Below are positions 25,963 through 34,712 of a DNA stretch of 64,000 nt, piece after piece. The stretch's first letter is position 1, and each line of letters opens with the position of its first letter. The translations under genes were made by a program, and so were the position numbers. Origin of the DNA: JAFDZO01 sp044226845 (GTDB lineage: Bacteria; Bacteroidota; Ignavibacteria; Tepidaquicellales; Tepidaquicellaceae). The stretch spans positions 1 to 64,000 of the forward strand of contig JBGAGG010000009.1 in assembly GCA_044226845.1 (NCBI GenBank), in the 5' to 3' direction. A model generated the notes under the pieces. It made no database searches, had not been told where the DNA came from, and was given only the letters and a program-made list of their open reading frames with translations.

Positions 25963-27201
25963 TTGATAAAAAAGTTTCTTTTAATATTATTATTAGTTTC
26001 TCTCTGTTCCCTTCAGGCTAATGGACAGAACTACTGGCTGCGTTCAAGCTTCAGCCCCGGTATGACTTTAAATAAAATTGCTTATACTGATTCAACTAAC
26101 TTCTTCATTGCTGCAGACTCAGGAAAAGTATTTTACAGTTCAAATGCAGGAGCCTCATGGGTAACAAGAAGTACAGGTCTGCTCAGCAATATAATTGATA
26201 TAAATTTTTTAGATGCAAATACAGGCTTTGCAATATCATGGGAATTCGGTCTTACAAATCCAAACTTTGTTGGTTCCATTATTTTAAAAACAACTAATGC
26301 AGGTATCAACTGGAATACGGGATACAGAGTAGATACAAATATTTTTTTCGCTAAAATTTTATTCACAGATAATCAGCATGGGTTATTAGCCGGACACCCT
26401 ATAGGTATACTCCGCACTACGGATGCAGGCGCAACATGGAAGACTGACCAGATTGATTCTGCTTCTTTCTATGATTATCCTGTGAGAAATTTTGAATCAC
26501 GGGGACAGGTAACTCTTGCCTGCGGAGGATGGATTGATATTCAGGGGGTAATATGGAGGACTACGAATAACGGATTAAACTGGATTCCACAAGGTGTAAG
26601 CCCTGAGCCGCTTTATGATATTCATTTCTATGATGATAATCACGTAATTGCAGTCGGAGGTGATTTTGAATACGGAGCAAGCATGGCTAGCTCGACTAAT
26701 GCCGGACTTACATGGGAATACATTACGTTCGAAGAATTCGGGACTGCTCTTTCTGTTGCTTTCAGAACAGCTTCTGAAGGATGGATGGCACTGGGAATAA
26801 CTCCAAACGGTGAATCTATTTACGATGTAAAATTTGCAAATAAAAGGAATGGAATTGCCGTAGGAGAGAGGGGCGCGATATTAAAGTTTAATACAGACTA
26901 TGTTGGAATATGGAATAACGGAACTGCTTTCCCGACAGGGATAGAACTAAAACAAAATTATCCGAATCCTTTTAATCCTGAAACAATAATTACTTTCAGC
27001 CTGCAAAAGCCCGAAGTTGTTTCTCTTAAAATTTATGATTTACTTGGGAAAGAAGTGAAGACATTAATAGATGGTATTGTAAAATCCGGGGAGCATAAAA
27101 TAAAATTCAGCGCGGCAGATATCCCTGCAGGAGTTTATTATTACACTTTAAAAACATCCAATGGTACGGGTGAAACAAAAAAAATGGTACTGGTAAAATA
27201 G
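25963..27201 (+). CDS. Ycf48-like propeller protein with type IX secretion sorting domain, copy 2
   Basis: A 412-residue tandem paralogue of the preceding gene with the same signal peptide, propeller units and C-terminal sorting domain (NYPNPFNPETIITFSLQ, IPAGVYYYTLKT). It starts with TTG and, unlike copy 1, has no Shine-Dalgarno site. Relative to copy 1 it lacks about 18 residues near residue 285: copy 1 has a FSLDGGDRWNVY strand-turn there and copy 2 only a five-residue bridge, so part of one propeller blade is gone without a frameshift. Role unknown; likely surface-exposed. Confidence 0.87.
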   Translation: MIKKFLLILLLVSLCSLQANGQNYWLRSSFSPGMTLNKIAYTDSTNFFIAADSGKVFYSSNAGASWVTRSTGLLSNIIDINFLDANTGFAISWEFGLTNPNFVGSIILKTTNAGINWNTGYRVDTNIFFAKILFTDNQHGLLAGHPIGILRTTDAGATWKTDQIDSASFYDYPVRNFESRGQVTLACGGWIDIQGVIWRTTNNGLNWIPQGVSPEPLYDIHFYDDNHVIAVGGDFEYGASMASSTNAGLTWEYITFEEFGTALSVAFRTASEGWMALGITPNGESIYDVKFANKRNGIAVGERGAILKFNTDYVGIWNNGTAFPTGIELKQNYPNPFNPETIITFSLQKPEVVSLKIYDLLGKEVKTLIDGIVKSGEHKIKFSAADIPAGVYYYTLKTSNGTGETKKMVLVK

Positions 27202-27636
27202 TTAACTTACATTTGCATTTTTCTTTACCATAGTTCTTTCAGGCATATCATCTTTTGCAAAACCGAAATGCTCATATAAACCGTGAGCATTTTTTGTAAA
27301 TAATAGCCAGCGTTTCATTGTAATCAGCGGAGGGTATTCCAAAACTTCTTTCATTAACAATTTTCCAAGTCCTCTTCCTCTGTAATCTTCATCTATTATT
27401 ACATCACATAAATATGAAAATGTATGGTAGTCAGTTATTACTCTGGCAAAGCCGACCTGTTTATCATTATGAAACAATCCGAAATTTAATGAGTTATCCA
27501 TAACTTTTTTCATCGCCTCTTTAGTTCTTCCGTTTGCCCAGTATGAATTTGTTATCCACTGATGAATGGAATTAAAATCTAATTTTTCATTATCTGTTGT
27601 TACCCAATATTCGCCTTTACTTATTTCCTCCTGCAT
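27202..27636 (-). CDS. GNAT family N-acetyltransferase
   Basis: A 144-residue acetyltransferase. The acetyl-CoA binding motif A is DVIIDEDYRGRGLGKLLMKEVL (Arg/Gln-x-x-Gly-x-Gly type), preceded by QVGFARVITDYHTFSYL and followed by the TKNAHGLYEHFGF strand typical of the family. The N-terminal YWANGRTKEAMKKVM segment matches the subgroup of small GNATs found widely in Bacteroidota. It transfers an acetyl group from acetyl-CoA to an unknown amine. It ends two bases after the BNR-repeat gene start on the same strand and could read through into it. Confidence 0.87.
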   Translation of the reverse strand: MQEEISKGEYWVTTDNEKLDFNSIHQWITNSYWANGRTKEAMKKVMDNSLNFGLFHNDKQVGFARVITDYHTFSYLCDVIIDEDYRGRGLGKLLMKEVLEYPPLITMKRWLLFTKNAHGLYEHFGFAKDDMPERTMVKKNANVS

Positions 27637-27638
27637 AT

Positions 27639-29270
27639 TTATTTCAATAGAACCATTTTTTTAGTATCTGAAAATCCTCCTGCCTGTACAGTCACAAAAT
27701 AAATTCCTGAATTTAAACCAACTGCATCAAAACTATATTCATACTCACCTGCGGGCAGAACTTTATTAACGAGTGTTTCAATCAGTTTACCCTGCGTATT
27801 GTAAACTTTCATGCTTACATCGCCTTTATCTTTAATGCTGAACTTAATATTTGTTACAGGATTGAACGGATTAGGATAATTTTGTTCAAGCTTAAATTTA
27901 TCAGGAATAGAAGTACTTAACTGATTAATGCCTAAAGTATTGATATCAATTTTTGAGGTCCATATCTGATACAATCCGCTTGAGTTATCCATCCACATCG
28001 GCCATAAAAAATTATTTCCGGAAGTCATACTTATATTATCACCCTGATAGCCTGTTGTACCTCCTGCAATAGGTGAAGGTCTGAATTTATGTTCGGCTAT
28101 CGGAAAATCTTTCCATGTTGTTCCTCCATCGGTTGAGCGCGACATAAACACTTCAGCAGAATCGCTCGTTGTTCTTCTGTCATCATAATAGATAACATTA
28201 ATTCCGCCTGCTTCATCTACTCTCATAGCCGGGAAATATTGTATCTTCCCGTTATTAAGCGGGTCCTGATTTACCCTTATTCCGGGAGACCATGTATTGC
28301 CGCCATCGGTAGAACGATGAAATACTACATCGGGGTCAGTTCCTGCAGGTGCAAGATTTTTTTCACCGGTAACAATATATATCCAGCCGTTTCTAACTCC
28401 GTCCGACATATCTATCTCCATATCAGGAAGTCCATTAATTATAATATTACTTTTTTGAGGAAGCGGACCGGAAACACCATTCACATCATAAATATTTTCA
28501 CTATGTGTAAATGACTGGCCGCCGTTTGTAGATTTTGCAAACCCGAGATAATCTTCCGCGAAAGGAGAGGTCGGGTTCTGTGCAGCCCATGTTATGTAAA
28601 CAGTACCTGTAGTTGAATTTCTTATCACAGGTCCCGCACTTCTTTGAGTCGGATTGTTTATCTGGAAAGGACTTGTCCAGTTGACACCGCCGTTTGTTGT
28701 TGAACTTATGACAACCGGAAACGGACTTATAAACTGAACCCATACATAAAATGTTTTTCCGTAGTAAGGACTTGCAGGGCTGCCGTCACTTCTTATATCA
28801 CCTTTATTTACTTCTCCTATAAACAACGGATATTGATTAGACCATGTTGCTCCCATATTTGTAGAGTAATGCGCAAACTGCCCTGACTGAAACGAGCCGA
28901 TATGTGCCATGAAAAATCTACCGTCTTTATCAATCATCGGACCTGGATCACCACCGTGATTAATTATTAAAGCTCCTTTGCATGTATCGCTTCCAAACCA
29001 CGTATCACCACCGTTTGTTGTAACATAAACACCTTCGCTTTTAAATGAAGAGTTTATAGTGTATGCACTGGCAAACATAATATTGGGATTCAAAGGATGC
29101 CTGACAACTTCAGGTTCGGATTGTGGGATATTGCTCGGGAAAATTCTGAAATTCGGAGCAATATAAATGTTTGAGTAATTTTCAGAACTCGTTACTTCTG
29201 TATTACTCTGCTTATAAAAGCCGTAGGATAACGCAGCAAGCGCTATCAAAAAAAGAAGTTTAATTTTCAT
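27639..29270 (-). CDS. BNR/sialidase-like propeller protein with type IX sorting domain
   Basis: A 543-residue secreted protein. After a short signal peptide it carries repeated Asp-box (BNR) units, such as VYVTTNGGDTWFGS, STTNGGVNWTSP, KSTNGGQSFTHS, RSTDGGNTWSPG and RSTDGGTTWKDF, which form a sialidase-like six-bladed propeller. There is no full sialidase active site (no clear catalytic Tyr/Glu/Arg triad seen), so binding rather than hydrolysis is likely. The C-terminus has NYPNPFNPVTNIKFSI and SGIYFVTVQAG, a T9SS sorting domain. The 761-base gap upstream of its start holds the structured repeat array. Confidence 0.87.
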   Translation of the reverse strand: MKIKLLFLIALAALSYGFYKQSNTEVTSSENYSNIYIAPNFRIFPSNIPQSEPEVVRHPLNPNIMFASAYTINSSFKSEGVYVTTNGGDTWFGSDTCKGALIINHGGDPGPMIDKDGRFFMAHIGSFQSGQFAHYSTNMGATWSNQYPLFIGEVNKGDIRSDGSPASPYYGKTFYVWVQFISPFPVVISSTTNGGVNWTSPFQINNPTQRSAGPVIRNSTTGTVYITWAAQNPTSPFAEDYLGFAKSTNGGQSFTHSENIYDVNGVSGPLPQKSNIIINGLPDMEIDMSDGVRNGWIYIVTGEKNLAPAGTDPDVVFHRSTDGGNTWSPGIRVNQDPLNNGKIQYFPAMRVDEAGGINVIYYDDRRTTSDSAEVFMSRSTDGGTTWKDFPIAEHKFRPSPIAGGTTGYQGDNISMTSGNNFLWPMWMDNSSGLYQIWTSKIDINTLGINQLSTSIPDKFKLEQNYPNPFNPVTNIKFSIKDKGDVSMKVYNTQGKLIETLVNKVLPAGEYEYSFDAVGLNSGIYFVTVQAGGFSDTKKMVLLK

Positions 29271-29346
29271 AGTTAATGCAATCTCCTATTAGTAACATAA
29301 GAGTATTTAAATTAATTCGCAGGGATAATAATTATAGACAAAAAAA

Positions 29347-29408
29347 TGCGAAGAATGAAATACTTTAAAAATTTGAAAGCAGCAAACATTTAAATTTCAT
29401 TCTCCGCA
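29347..29408. repeat. Inverted-repeat element 1 of the array (14 of 15 bp)
   Basis: The arms 29347-29361 (TGCGAAGAATGAAAT) and 29394-29408 (ATTTCATTCTCCGCA) pair at 14 of 15 positions around an AT-rich loop. A GATTGAAGGAGAG motif follows right after the second arm (29411-29423). This is the part of the gap closest to the BNR gene start (about 75 bases upstream of it on the minus strand). Confidence 0.7.
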
Positions 29409-29452
29409 TCGATTGAAGGAGAGAAAAACTGTATGTATAATATCTAAAAGCA

Positions 29453-29513
29453 CCGTTAAAAATCAAAAAAAGGTCAATCGAAAGGAGAGTTAAGATTATT
29501 CCCTGCTTAACGG
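29453..29513. repeat. Inverted-repeat element 2, with SD-like core
   Basis: Arms CCGTTAA (29453-29459) and TTAACGG (29507-29513) enclose TCAATCGAAAGGAGAG (29474-29489), a variant of the core seen in elements 3, 5 and 6. Loop length is 47 bases. It is the weakest of the group in stem length. Confidence 0.5.
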
Positions 29514-29612
29514 CACTAAAATTTTTGTTTAATATTAAATTTTATAGTATTATTTTCACTCGAACTAAACACTTCGAAAAATAAAAATTTTAAAAGCTCA
29601 TAAAATTACGGG

Positions 29613-29709
29613 CTTTTGATATTTTTACTAATTGTGTTCAATCAGAAGGAGATTGAATGATAAGAAAGAAAACAGTTCTCCAACTGGAATTTTTCTTATT
29701 AATCAAAAG
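29613..29709. repeat. Inverted-repeat element 3, with SD-like core hairpin
   Basis: Outer arms CTTTTGAT (29613-29620) and ATCAAAAG (29702-29709) lie 97 bases end to end. Inside is the core hairpin TTCAATC / GATTGAA with an AGAAGGA loop (29637-29656), then ATGATAAGAAAG. The left arm also pairs upstream as AAAAGCTC / GGGCTTTT (29592-29599 with 29610-29617), so two exclusive folds are possible. A further small hairpin CAGTT/AACTG before TTTTT lies in the right half. Confidence 0.62.
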
Positions 29710-29787
29710 TGCGGAAACACCAATAAAATTTTATTGCTGATTGTTGGAGATTGCATTATAATTCTAGTGGACGGTTTCCCGCACTTT
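29706..29787. repeat. Inverted-repeat element 4, longest GC-containing stem
   Basis: Arms AAAGTGCGGAAAC (29706-29718) and GTTTCCCGCACTTT (29774-29787) pair over 13 bp with one bulged base. Inside are a perfect 16-base palindrome CAATAAAATTTTATTG (29721-29736) and GGAGATTGCATTATA, a degenerate form of the element 3 core. It shares four bases of arm with element 3, so the two cannot both fold fully. Confidence 0.65.
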
Positions 29788-29803
29788 AAAAATTTTTAAA
29801 AAG

Positions 29804-29892
29804 TAGTGTGTCTCGCTTCAGGATATTAAACTAAACCTCAATCAGAAGGAGTCGATTGATTTGATAAGAAAGAACGAAAGTCCGACACACTA
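29804..29892. repeat. Inverted-repeat element 5, with conserved core
   Basis: Outer arms TAGTGTGTC (29804-29812) and GACACACTA (29884-29892) pair perfectly over 9 bp. The core hairpin is TCAATC / GATTGA (29838-29859) with an AGAAGGAGTC loop, flanked by AAACTAAACC on the left and TTTGATAAGAAAG, then AACGAAAGT, on the right. The core is almost identical to that of element 6, while the outer arms are not alike. Confidence 0.7.
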
Positions 29893-29924
29893 ATTTAGAT
29901 AAAAGTATTTTTATTTTTAAAATC

Positions 29925-30021
29925 AAAAGCGTGCTGCGCTTTTTTGTAATTAGTAAACTAAACCTCAATCAGAAGGAGTTGATTGGTTTGAAAAGAAAGA
30001 ACGAAAGTACAGCACACTTTT
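29925..30021. repeat. Inverted-repeat element 6, with conserved core
   Basis: Outer arms AAAAGCGTGCTG (29925-29936) and CAGCACACTTTT (30010-30021) pair at 11 of 12 positions. The core hairpin CAATC / GATTG with loop AGAAGGAGTT lies at 29966-29985, with the same AAACTAAACC and AAGAAAGAACGAAAGT flanks as element 5. The left arm can also fold into a short AAAAGCG-TGCTG-CGCTTTT hairpin followed by T residues (29925-29945), a terminator-like alternative. The element ends 11 bases from the stop of the receptor gene at 30032. Confidence 0.72.
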
Positions 30022-30031
30022 TAAAATCTTA

Positions 30032-32476
30032 TTAGAAATTTCCTCTTAAAGAGAATACAAAATTCCTGCCCGGAGCACTTATTCCTGAAGCAAATACTCT
30101 GTAATTCTGATCTAAGATATTTTCCAAATCAAATTGAACATTCAAGCTCTTTGTTAGCTGATATCCAGTTCTTAAATTCAATGTCATCCATCCCGGCATA
30201 CCTTCAATAGTAGCATCAGCCAAATTATCTTCGCCTGACGGGCTATAATCCTCAAGTTTTTTCTTCAGATTATAAACTGCATTTACATCTGCTTTGAATT
30301 TATCAAATGTAAATATGAAACCTGATTTTCCGAATACCGGAGGAATGTGATCCAATGGATAATCTGCTGTATCGGCCTTTACTCTGGCATAGGTATAATT
30401 TATTGTACTTATGAATGACACACATTCACTGAAATCTGCATTGATAGAAAAATTACCGCCGTATAAATATGCTTTCTGAACATTCTGATAAGCATAAACA
30501 TTTGCAAGCACGCCGTCATATAATATCTGGCTGCTGCCGTTATAAGTGTAAGGAGCTGCAACTATAGCATCGTTTAAAATAGTATAATAACCTGTAGCAT
30601 CAACTTTTACTTTATTGTTGAAAGTTTTTGAAAAACCTAACTCACCATTGATTGTATATTCAGGTTTCAAGTCAGCATTAGGAACTATAACTCTACCTAA
30701 AGTTTGTCCGCTTCCTTTAACTGATTCAAATACTTTTGCAACGTCATCAACGTTCGGTGCTCTGAACCCGGTAGAACCATTAATATATATTTTGAAATCA
30801 GGCTGTACTTTGAAAGTAAATCCTAAATTACCGGTCGGAGAAATATTACTTTGTTTTGCTTCCTTAAATGGAAATTTAAAGAATGTTGTATCTGAAAAAT
30901 TTGCATTCAAACCGACATAGTTTATTCTTGCCCCTACATTCATGAATACTGTCGGACTTAATTTCCAGTTATCTACTACATAACCTGAAATATATGTCAT
31001 GTTGCTTCCGTCAACAGGATATCTTGTATCGGCAGGAGTTTCAGCTGCTGTATTAATATTGTATCTGTTTGCAGTTGAGGTTACATTATTATAAGAAGCT
31101 TCCACGCCATAACTTAAGTCATGTGTCTGCTTTATAACTTTTTTCAAATCCCAGTTTAACGAGTAAACTTTTACATCTTCAACCTGATTTTTTATTGTGG
31201 CAGAGTTAAAGCTTCTGTTATGTCTGCTTTCGCCTGCATTCTGGAATGAAAGAATTAAATTCGAATTATCAAACATTCCTGTATTTGATTTTAATCCCAG
31301 AGTATATGATGCCATTAGTCTTTTTTCCGGTCCGTAATACCATTCAGCATTTGTATAGTTTGTGCCTGCACCGTTAAAAGTATTTAATCTGTCATATCTT
31401 GGAATGTCATTTGTATTCGAGTATTGGAAGTTCAGCAAATGATGTACGCTTTCACTTCCTTTAATTGCAATCTTCTGCATGATATCATACTGATAATATC
31501 CTGTAGGTGTCTGAAGAAATGCGTTAGGATTTTTAAGCATTACATCTGTTCCTGCGCTTGTTCTGCCTACATAAAATTTTCTTTTCCATCCTTCTCTTAA
31601 GCTGTCAAATCCCTGCTTGCCCTGCATCAGATCCCCAAAACTGGAGAACGATAAGCTTGTAAGGAATGCAACATTTTTCAATCCGATATTAACGTCAAGA
31701 TGATTCGTAGCTTCGTTGTTTACGGTTGAATATCTGGAACCGGTGCTGACTTTATACAAAGTTTTATTATCGCTTCCGCTGAATAATGGGCTTTTAGTAT
31801 AAAAACTCATTACGCCGCCAAGTGCATCACTACCATACAATGTTGAACCTGCACCGTACATGACTTCCATTCTGGAAAGCATGCTTTGGTCTATGCGGAT
31901 AGCATTTTGTAAGTGACCGCCGCGGAAGATGGCGTTATTTAATCTCACTCCGTCAATCATAATTAATACTCTGTTAGCTTCAAAGCCGCGCAGCACCGGA
32001 CTTCCACCGCCCTGCTGGCTCATCTGTACAAATACATTACCTGTATTTTCAAGAAGACGTGCAGTTGTTTGTCTGTTTTCAAATTCTATTTCCCGCGAGT
32101 TAATGACTTCTATCTGGCGCGGAACATCAGATAAATTCTCGCCGAATTTATCAGCGGATACTACTATTTCATCAGTAGAATAACTTTTAGGCACCAATGA
32201 AATTATGAAAGCTTTTTTCTTCAGTTCTTCATAGCTGAATATTACTTTGGCAAAATCAGGACTGACGAAAGAAATTTTATCAGCGCCTTCGAACTTGCTA
32301 ATGTTTGCCTGTCCAAGCTCGTTAGTCCAGACCATCTCATTGTTTGAGATGTTAGTAATTGTAACCTTTGCAATTGGCTGCAAAGTAGATTTGTCGTTTA
32401 CTGTTATTTCCTGAGCTTCAAGAAAAGAAACAGCAAAAAACAAGAAAAACAAATGGAGAAGGTGTCTTTTTCTCAT
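30032..32476 (-). CDS. TonB-dependent heme/hemoglobin receptor
   Basis: An 814-residue outer-membrane receptor. A signal peptide (cleavage near LEAQ, residue 21) is followed by a carboxypeptidase-D-like regulatory domain (about 22-95), a TonB box region with DEIVVSADKF, the plug domain with SPVLRGFEANRVLIMIDGVRLNNAIFR (TonB hemoglobin/transferrin/lactoferrin receptor signature) and YGAGSTLYGSDALGG, and a 22-strand barrel ending in FVFSLRGNF. It should bring heme or an iron carrier across the outer membrane using TonB energy. It is the last gene of a run that includes hmuTUV, so heme is the best substrate guess. Confidence 0.88.
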   Translation of the reverse strand: MRKRHLLHLFFLFFAVSFLEAQEITVNDKSTLQPIAKVTITNISNNEMVWTNELGQANISKFEGADKISFVSPDFAKVIFSYEELKKKAFIISLVPKSYSTDEIVVSADKFGENLSDVPRQIEVINSREIEFENRQTTARLLENTGNVFVQMSQQGGGSPVLRGFEANRVLIMIDGVRLNNAIFRGGHLQNAIRIDQSMLSRMEVMYGAGSTLYGSDALGGVMSFYTKSPLFSGSDNKTLYKVSTGSRYSTVNNEATNHLDVNIGLKNVAFLTSLSFSSFGDLMQGKQGFDSLREGWKRKFYVGRTSAGTDVMLKNPNAFLQTPTGYYQYDIMQKIAIKGSESVHHLLNFQYSNTNDIPRYDRLNTFNGAGTNYTNAEWYYGPEKRLMASYTLGLKSNTGMFDNSNLILSFQNAGESRHNRSFNSATIKNQVEDVKVYSLNWDLKKVIKQTHDLSYGVEASYNNVTSTANRYNINTAAETPADTRYPVDGSNMTYISGYVVDNWKLSPTVFMNVGARINYVGLNANFSDTTFFKFPFKEAKQSNISPTGNLGFTFKVQPDFKIYINGSTGFRAPNVDDVAKVFESVKGSGQTLGRVIVPNADLKPEYTINGELGFSKTFNNKVKVDATGYYTILNDAIVAAPYTYNGSSQILYDGVLANVYAYQNVQKAYLYGGNFSINADFSECVSFISTINYTYARVKADTADYPLDHIPPVFGKSGFIFTFDKFKADVNAVYNLKKKLEDYSPSGEDNLADATIEGMPGWMTLNLRTGYQLTKSLNVQFDLENILDQNYRVFASGISAPGRNFVFSLRGNF

Positions 32477-32514
32477 GTTTTGTGTTTAATTTAGAAATAT
32501 GTTACTATGTATCA

Positions 32515-34662
32515 TCAAAATTTGTACTCTATGTTTAAACCTGAGAAAAAATTCCTTGGCTGTCCAAGTTCGTAATATCTTCCATTGCTGTCATTAATAT
32601 TTATAAAGCCGACGTACTGTCTGTCAAAGATATTATTTAAGCCCAATGAGAATAACACATTGAATTTGTCAAACTCAGCAGTTACACCCAACAAGGAATT
32701 GAAATATGAATAACCTGCAACCTCTTCCGAATTTTTATCGTTCACAAACATTTTATCTATATAGTCTCCGTCTGCCTGCGCAAGTATTGTGATGTTTTTA
32801 TTAACGTGATATTTATAACTCAGTATCAGATTTACAATATGTCTCGGGAATGACGGTAAAATATTTCCGTCATATCTTTCATCTGTAATGTTTCCGTTTA
32901 TATCATAAATTCTTGCAACGTAATCTGTGTACTTGAAGAATGCATAATTGTAATTGGAAACAACTTCCAGTCCTTCAAAGAGTTCATTCTTTAAACCTAT
33001 TTCCACACCTGTTCTGTTTGTCTTTGCAGCGTTTCTGAAATACACTCTGTCACTTACAGTGAAAGGAACGATTTCTTCATCGACTCTGCTGTTATAAAAT
33101 GTAGCAGTAAAATATGTTTTCTTAAAGAACTCGCTTCTTTCTTTCTGCATGGTTCCCTTAATACCTATTTCAAAGTTTAAAGATTTCTGCGCAGTAAGAT
33201 CAGGGTTCAGAACTGTTCTTCCTTCGTTAGAAGAGAACGGGTAATTATTTAATTCACTCAATGCCGGTGTATCATATCCTGTTCCGAATGATGTATATAT
33301 TGCGACGTTCGGAGTCAGTTTATAATTCAAAGCAATCTTCGGAGTGAACTGCTGATATATTTTGGTTGTATCAAGAAAACCTAAATATTGCAATGGAGTT
33401 GTTTCATAAATAATTCTGTCAAATCTTCCTGTAAGAAGCAGATCAAGTTTTCCTTTTACAATATTGATTTGATTTGAAAAATATACACCAAGGTTATTTA
33501 GTGTTTCCGTGTTTTGTCCGACAAGAGAAAATCCTTTTACACCGCCGATATTATCGTAATCAGAAGTTGGTCCTGTCTGATAGTAATAATCGAGTCCGGT
33601 AGAGAATTCATTTTCTCTGTTTGCGATCATAGATTTATTTACATATCTGATAGTGCTTCCTAATACATACCTGTCAATAAAAGTATAAAGCAGATTGGAA
33701 GTTACTACATAATCTTTGATTGCGCCGAAGCCGGTGGCTTCAAATTCCTGATTATCATTTTTGCCGAATTGCTTTTTATACCTGATGCCAAGTCTTCCTT
33801 TCTGAGTCTCGCGTTTTAAATCCTGCGAAACTGAAATTTGTCTTGCCTGATACGGGTCTGCATTATATTCTGCTAAAGTCAAAGCTCCCGGCAGCTTGAT
33901 AATTCCTCTTGTAAAGTTACCCAGAATTTGAATCTGTGTTTTGCTGTCAGGGTAAGCATCAAAGATGGAATTTACAATATGAATGTACTCATTACTATGG
34001 GGTCTGTATCCGTTGTAATTTCTGTAATTATAAGTCAGGAAAAATCTGTAGTCTTTCTGAAGCAGTCCTACTTTTAAGCCGTTCTGTCTCAACTGGAATT
34101 CACCAACCTGATTTATAGAAGTAACATAATTATACGGATAGCTTAAATCTGAAATAAAATTAATTACACCGCCCGGAGCGTTTGTATACAAGGAAGAAGA
34201 ATTTCCTTTTACGATTTCAACTCCGCCCAAAGAGTTATAATCTATAGCATCGATTGTTGTCGAGCCGTCCGGTTCTGATTCAGGAATTCCGTCCTGCAAA
34301 ATTCTTATACCTCTTACGCCTGCATTAGAACGCGTACCGTAGCCTCTGATTGAGACACGCACGTCGTGGTTGCCGTAGCGGTTCTGCAAGAACAATCCGG
34401 GAACGTCTGCAAGAATATCTTTTATGCTTACGTTGCGGTTGTACTTGAACTCGCTCTTATCCACGCGCTCTACTGCGTAAGGGATGTCGATAATTTTTTT
34501 GCTTGTTCTCGTTCCTGTAATCATTACAGTGTTTACGTTGAACTCAAGACTGTCTTTTGCTTCTCTCTCGCGTTCTTCACGTTCTTCTTCATCGTCCTGA
34601 GCTTTAACGCTGATGACAAAAAACAACATGAGGAGAAGTGTTAGGATTTTTTTCACGTCCAT
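32515..34662 (-). CDS. TonB-dependent receptor, paralogue of the one at 41350
   Basis: A 715-residue outer-membrane receptor. The signal peptide is followed by an unusually charged stretch (DDEEEREEREREAKD, residues 23-37), then a TonB box-like NTVMITGTRTSKK, and a plug with VPGLFLQNRYGNHDVRVSIRGYG and ESEPDGSTTIDAIDYNSLGG. The barrel ends NFFSGLNIEYKF. It closely parallels the receptor at 41350 along its length (for example the YTSFGTGYDTPAL and NYPFSSNEGR segments), so one arose by duplication. Its plug resembles FecA-type siderophore receptors. It lies between hmuV and the heme receptor on one strand. Confidence 0.88.
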   Translation of the reverse strand: MDVKKILTLLLMLFFVISVKAQDDEEEREEREREAKDSLEFNVNTVMITGTRTSKKIIDIPYAVERVDKSEFKYNRNVSIKDILADVPGLFLQNRYGNHDVRVSIRGYGTRSNAGVRGIRILQDGIPESEPDGSTTIDAIDYNSLGGVEIVKGNSSSLYTNAPGGVINFISDLSYPYNYVTSINQVGEFQLRQNGLKVGLLQKDYRFFLTYNYRNYNGYRPHSNEYIHIVNSIFDAYPDSKTQIQILGNFTRGIIKLPGALTLAEYNADPYQARQISVSQDLKRETQKGRLGIRYKKQFGKNDNQEFEATGFGAIKDYVVTSNLLYTFIDRYVLGSTIRYVNKSMIANRENEFSTGLDYYYQTGPTSDYDNIGGVKGFSLVGQNTETLNNLGVYFSNQINIVKGKLDLLLTGRFDRIIYETTPLQYLGFLDTTKIYQQFTPKIALNYKLTPNVAIYTSFGTGYDTPALSELNNYPFSSNEGRTVLNPDLTAQKSLNFEIGIKGTMQKERSEFFKKTYFTATFYNSRVDEEIVPFTVSDRVYFRNAAKTNRTGVEIGLKNELFEGLEVVSNYNYAFFKYTDYVARIYDINGNITDERYDGNILPSFPRHIVNLILSYKYHVNKNITILAQADGDYIDKMFVNDKNSEEVAGYSYFNSLLGVTAEFDKFNVLFSLGLNNIFDRQYVGFININDSNGRYYELGQPRNFFSGLNIEYKF

Positions 34663-34712
34663 CTGATTTTAAGGTTTTTTCAAGTTATGGGCATTAAAAT
34701 GTTTTTTCAATT

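Noticed and set aside
25963..27201. Second propeller gene as a pseudogene because of its missing segment
   Set aside because: The deletion is in frame, and signal peptide and sorting domain are intact.
29340..30030. Integron attC sites or MITEs
   Set aside because: No integrase or RYYYAAC/GTTRRRY core sites for attC. MITEs would have constant ends and target duplications; here the ends vary and the middle is constant.
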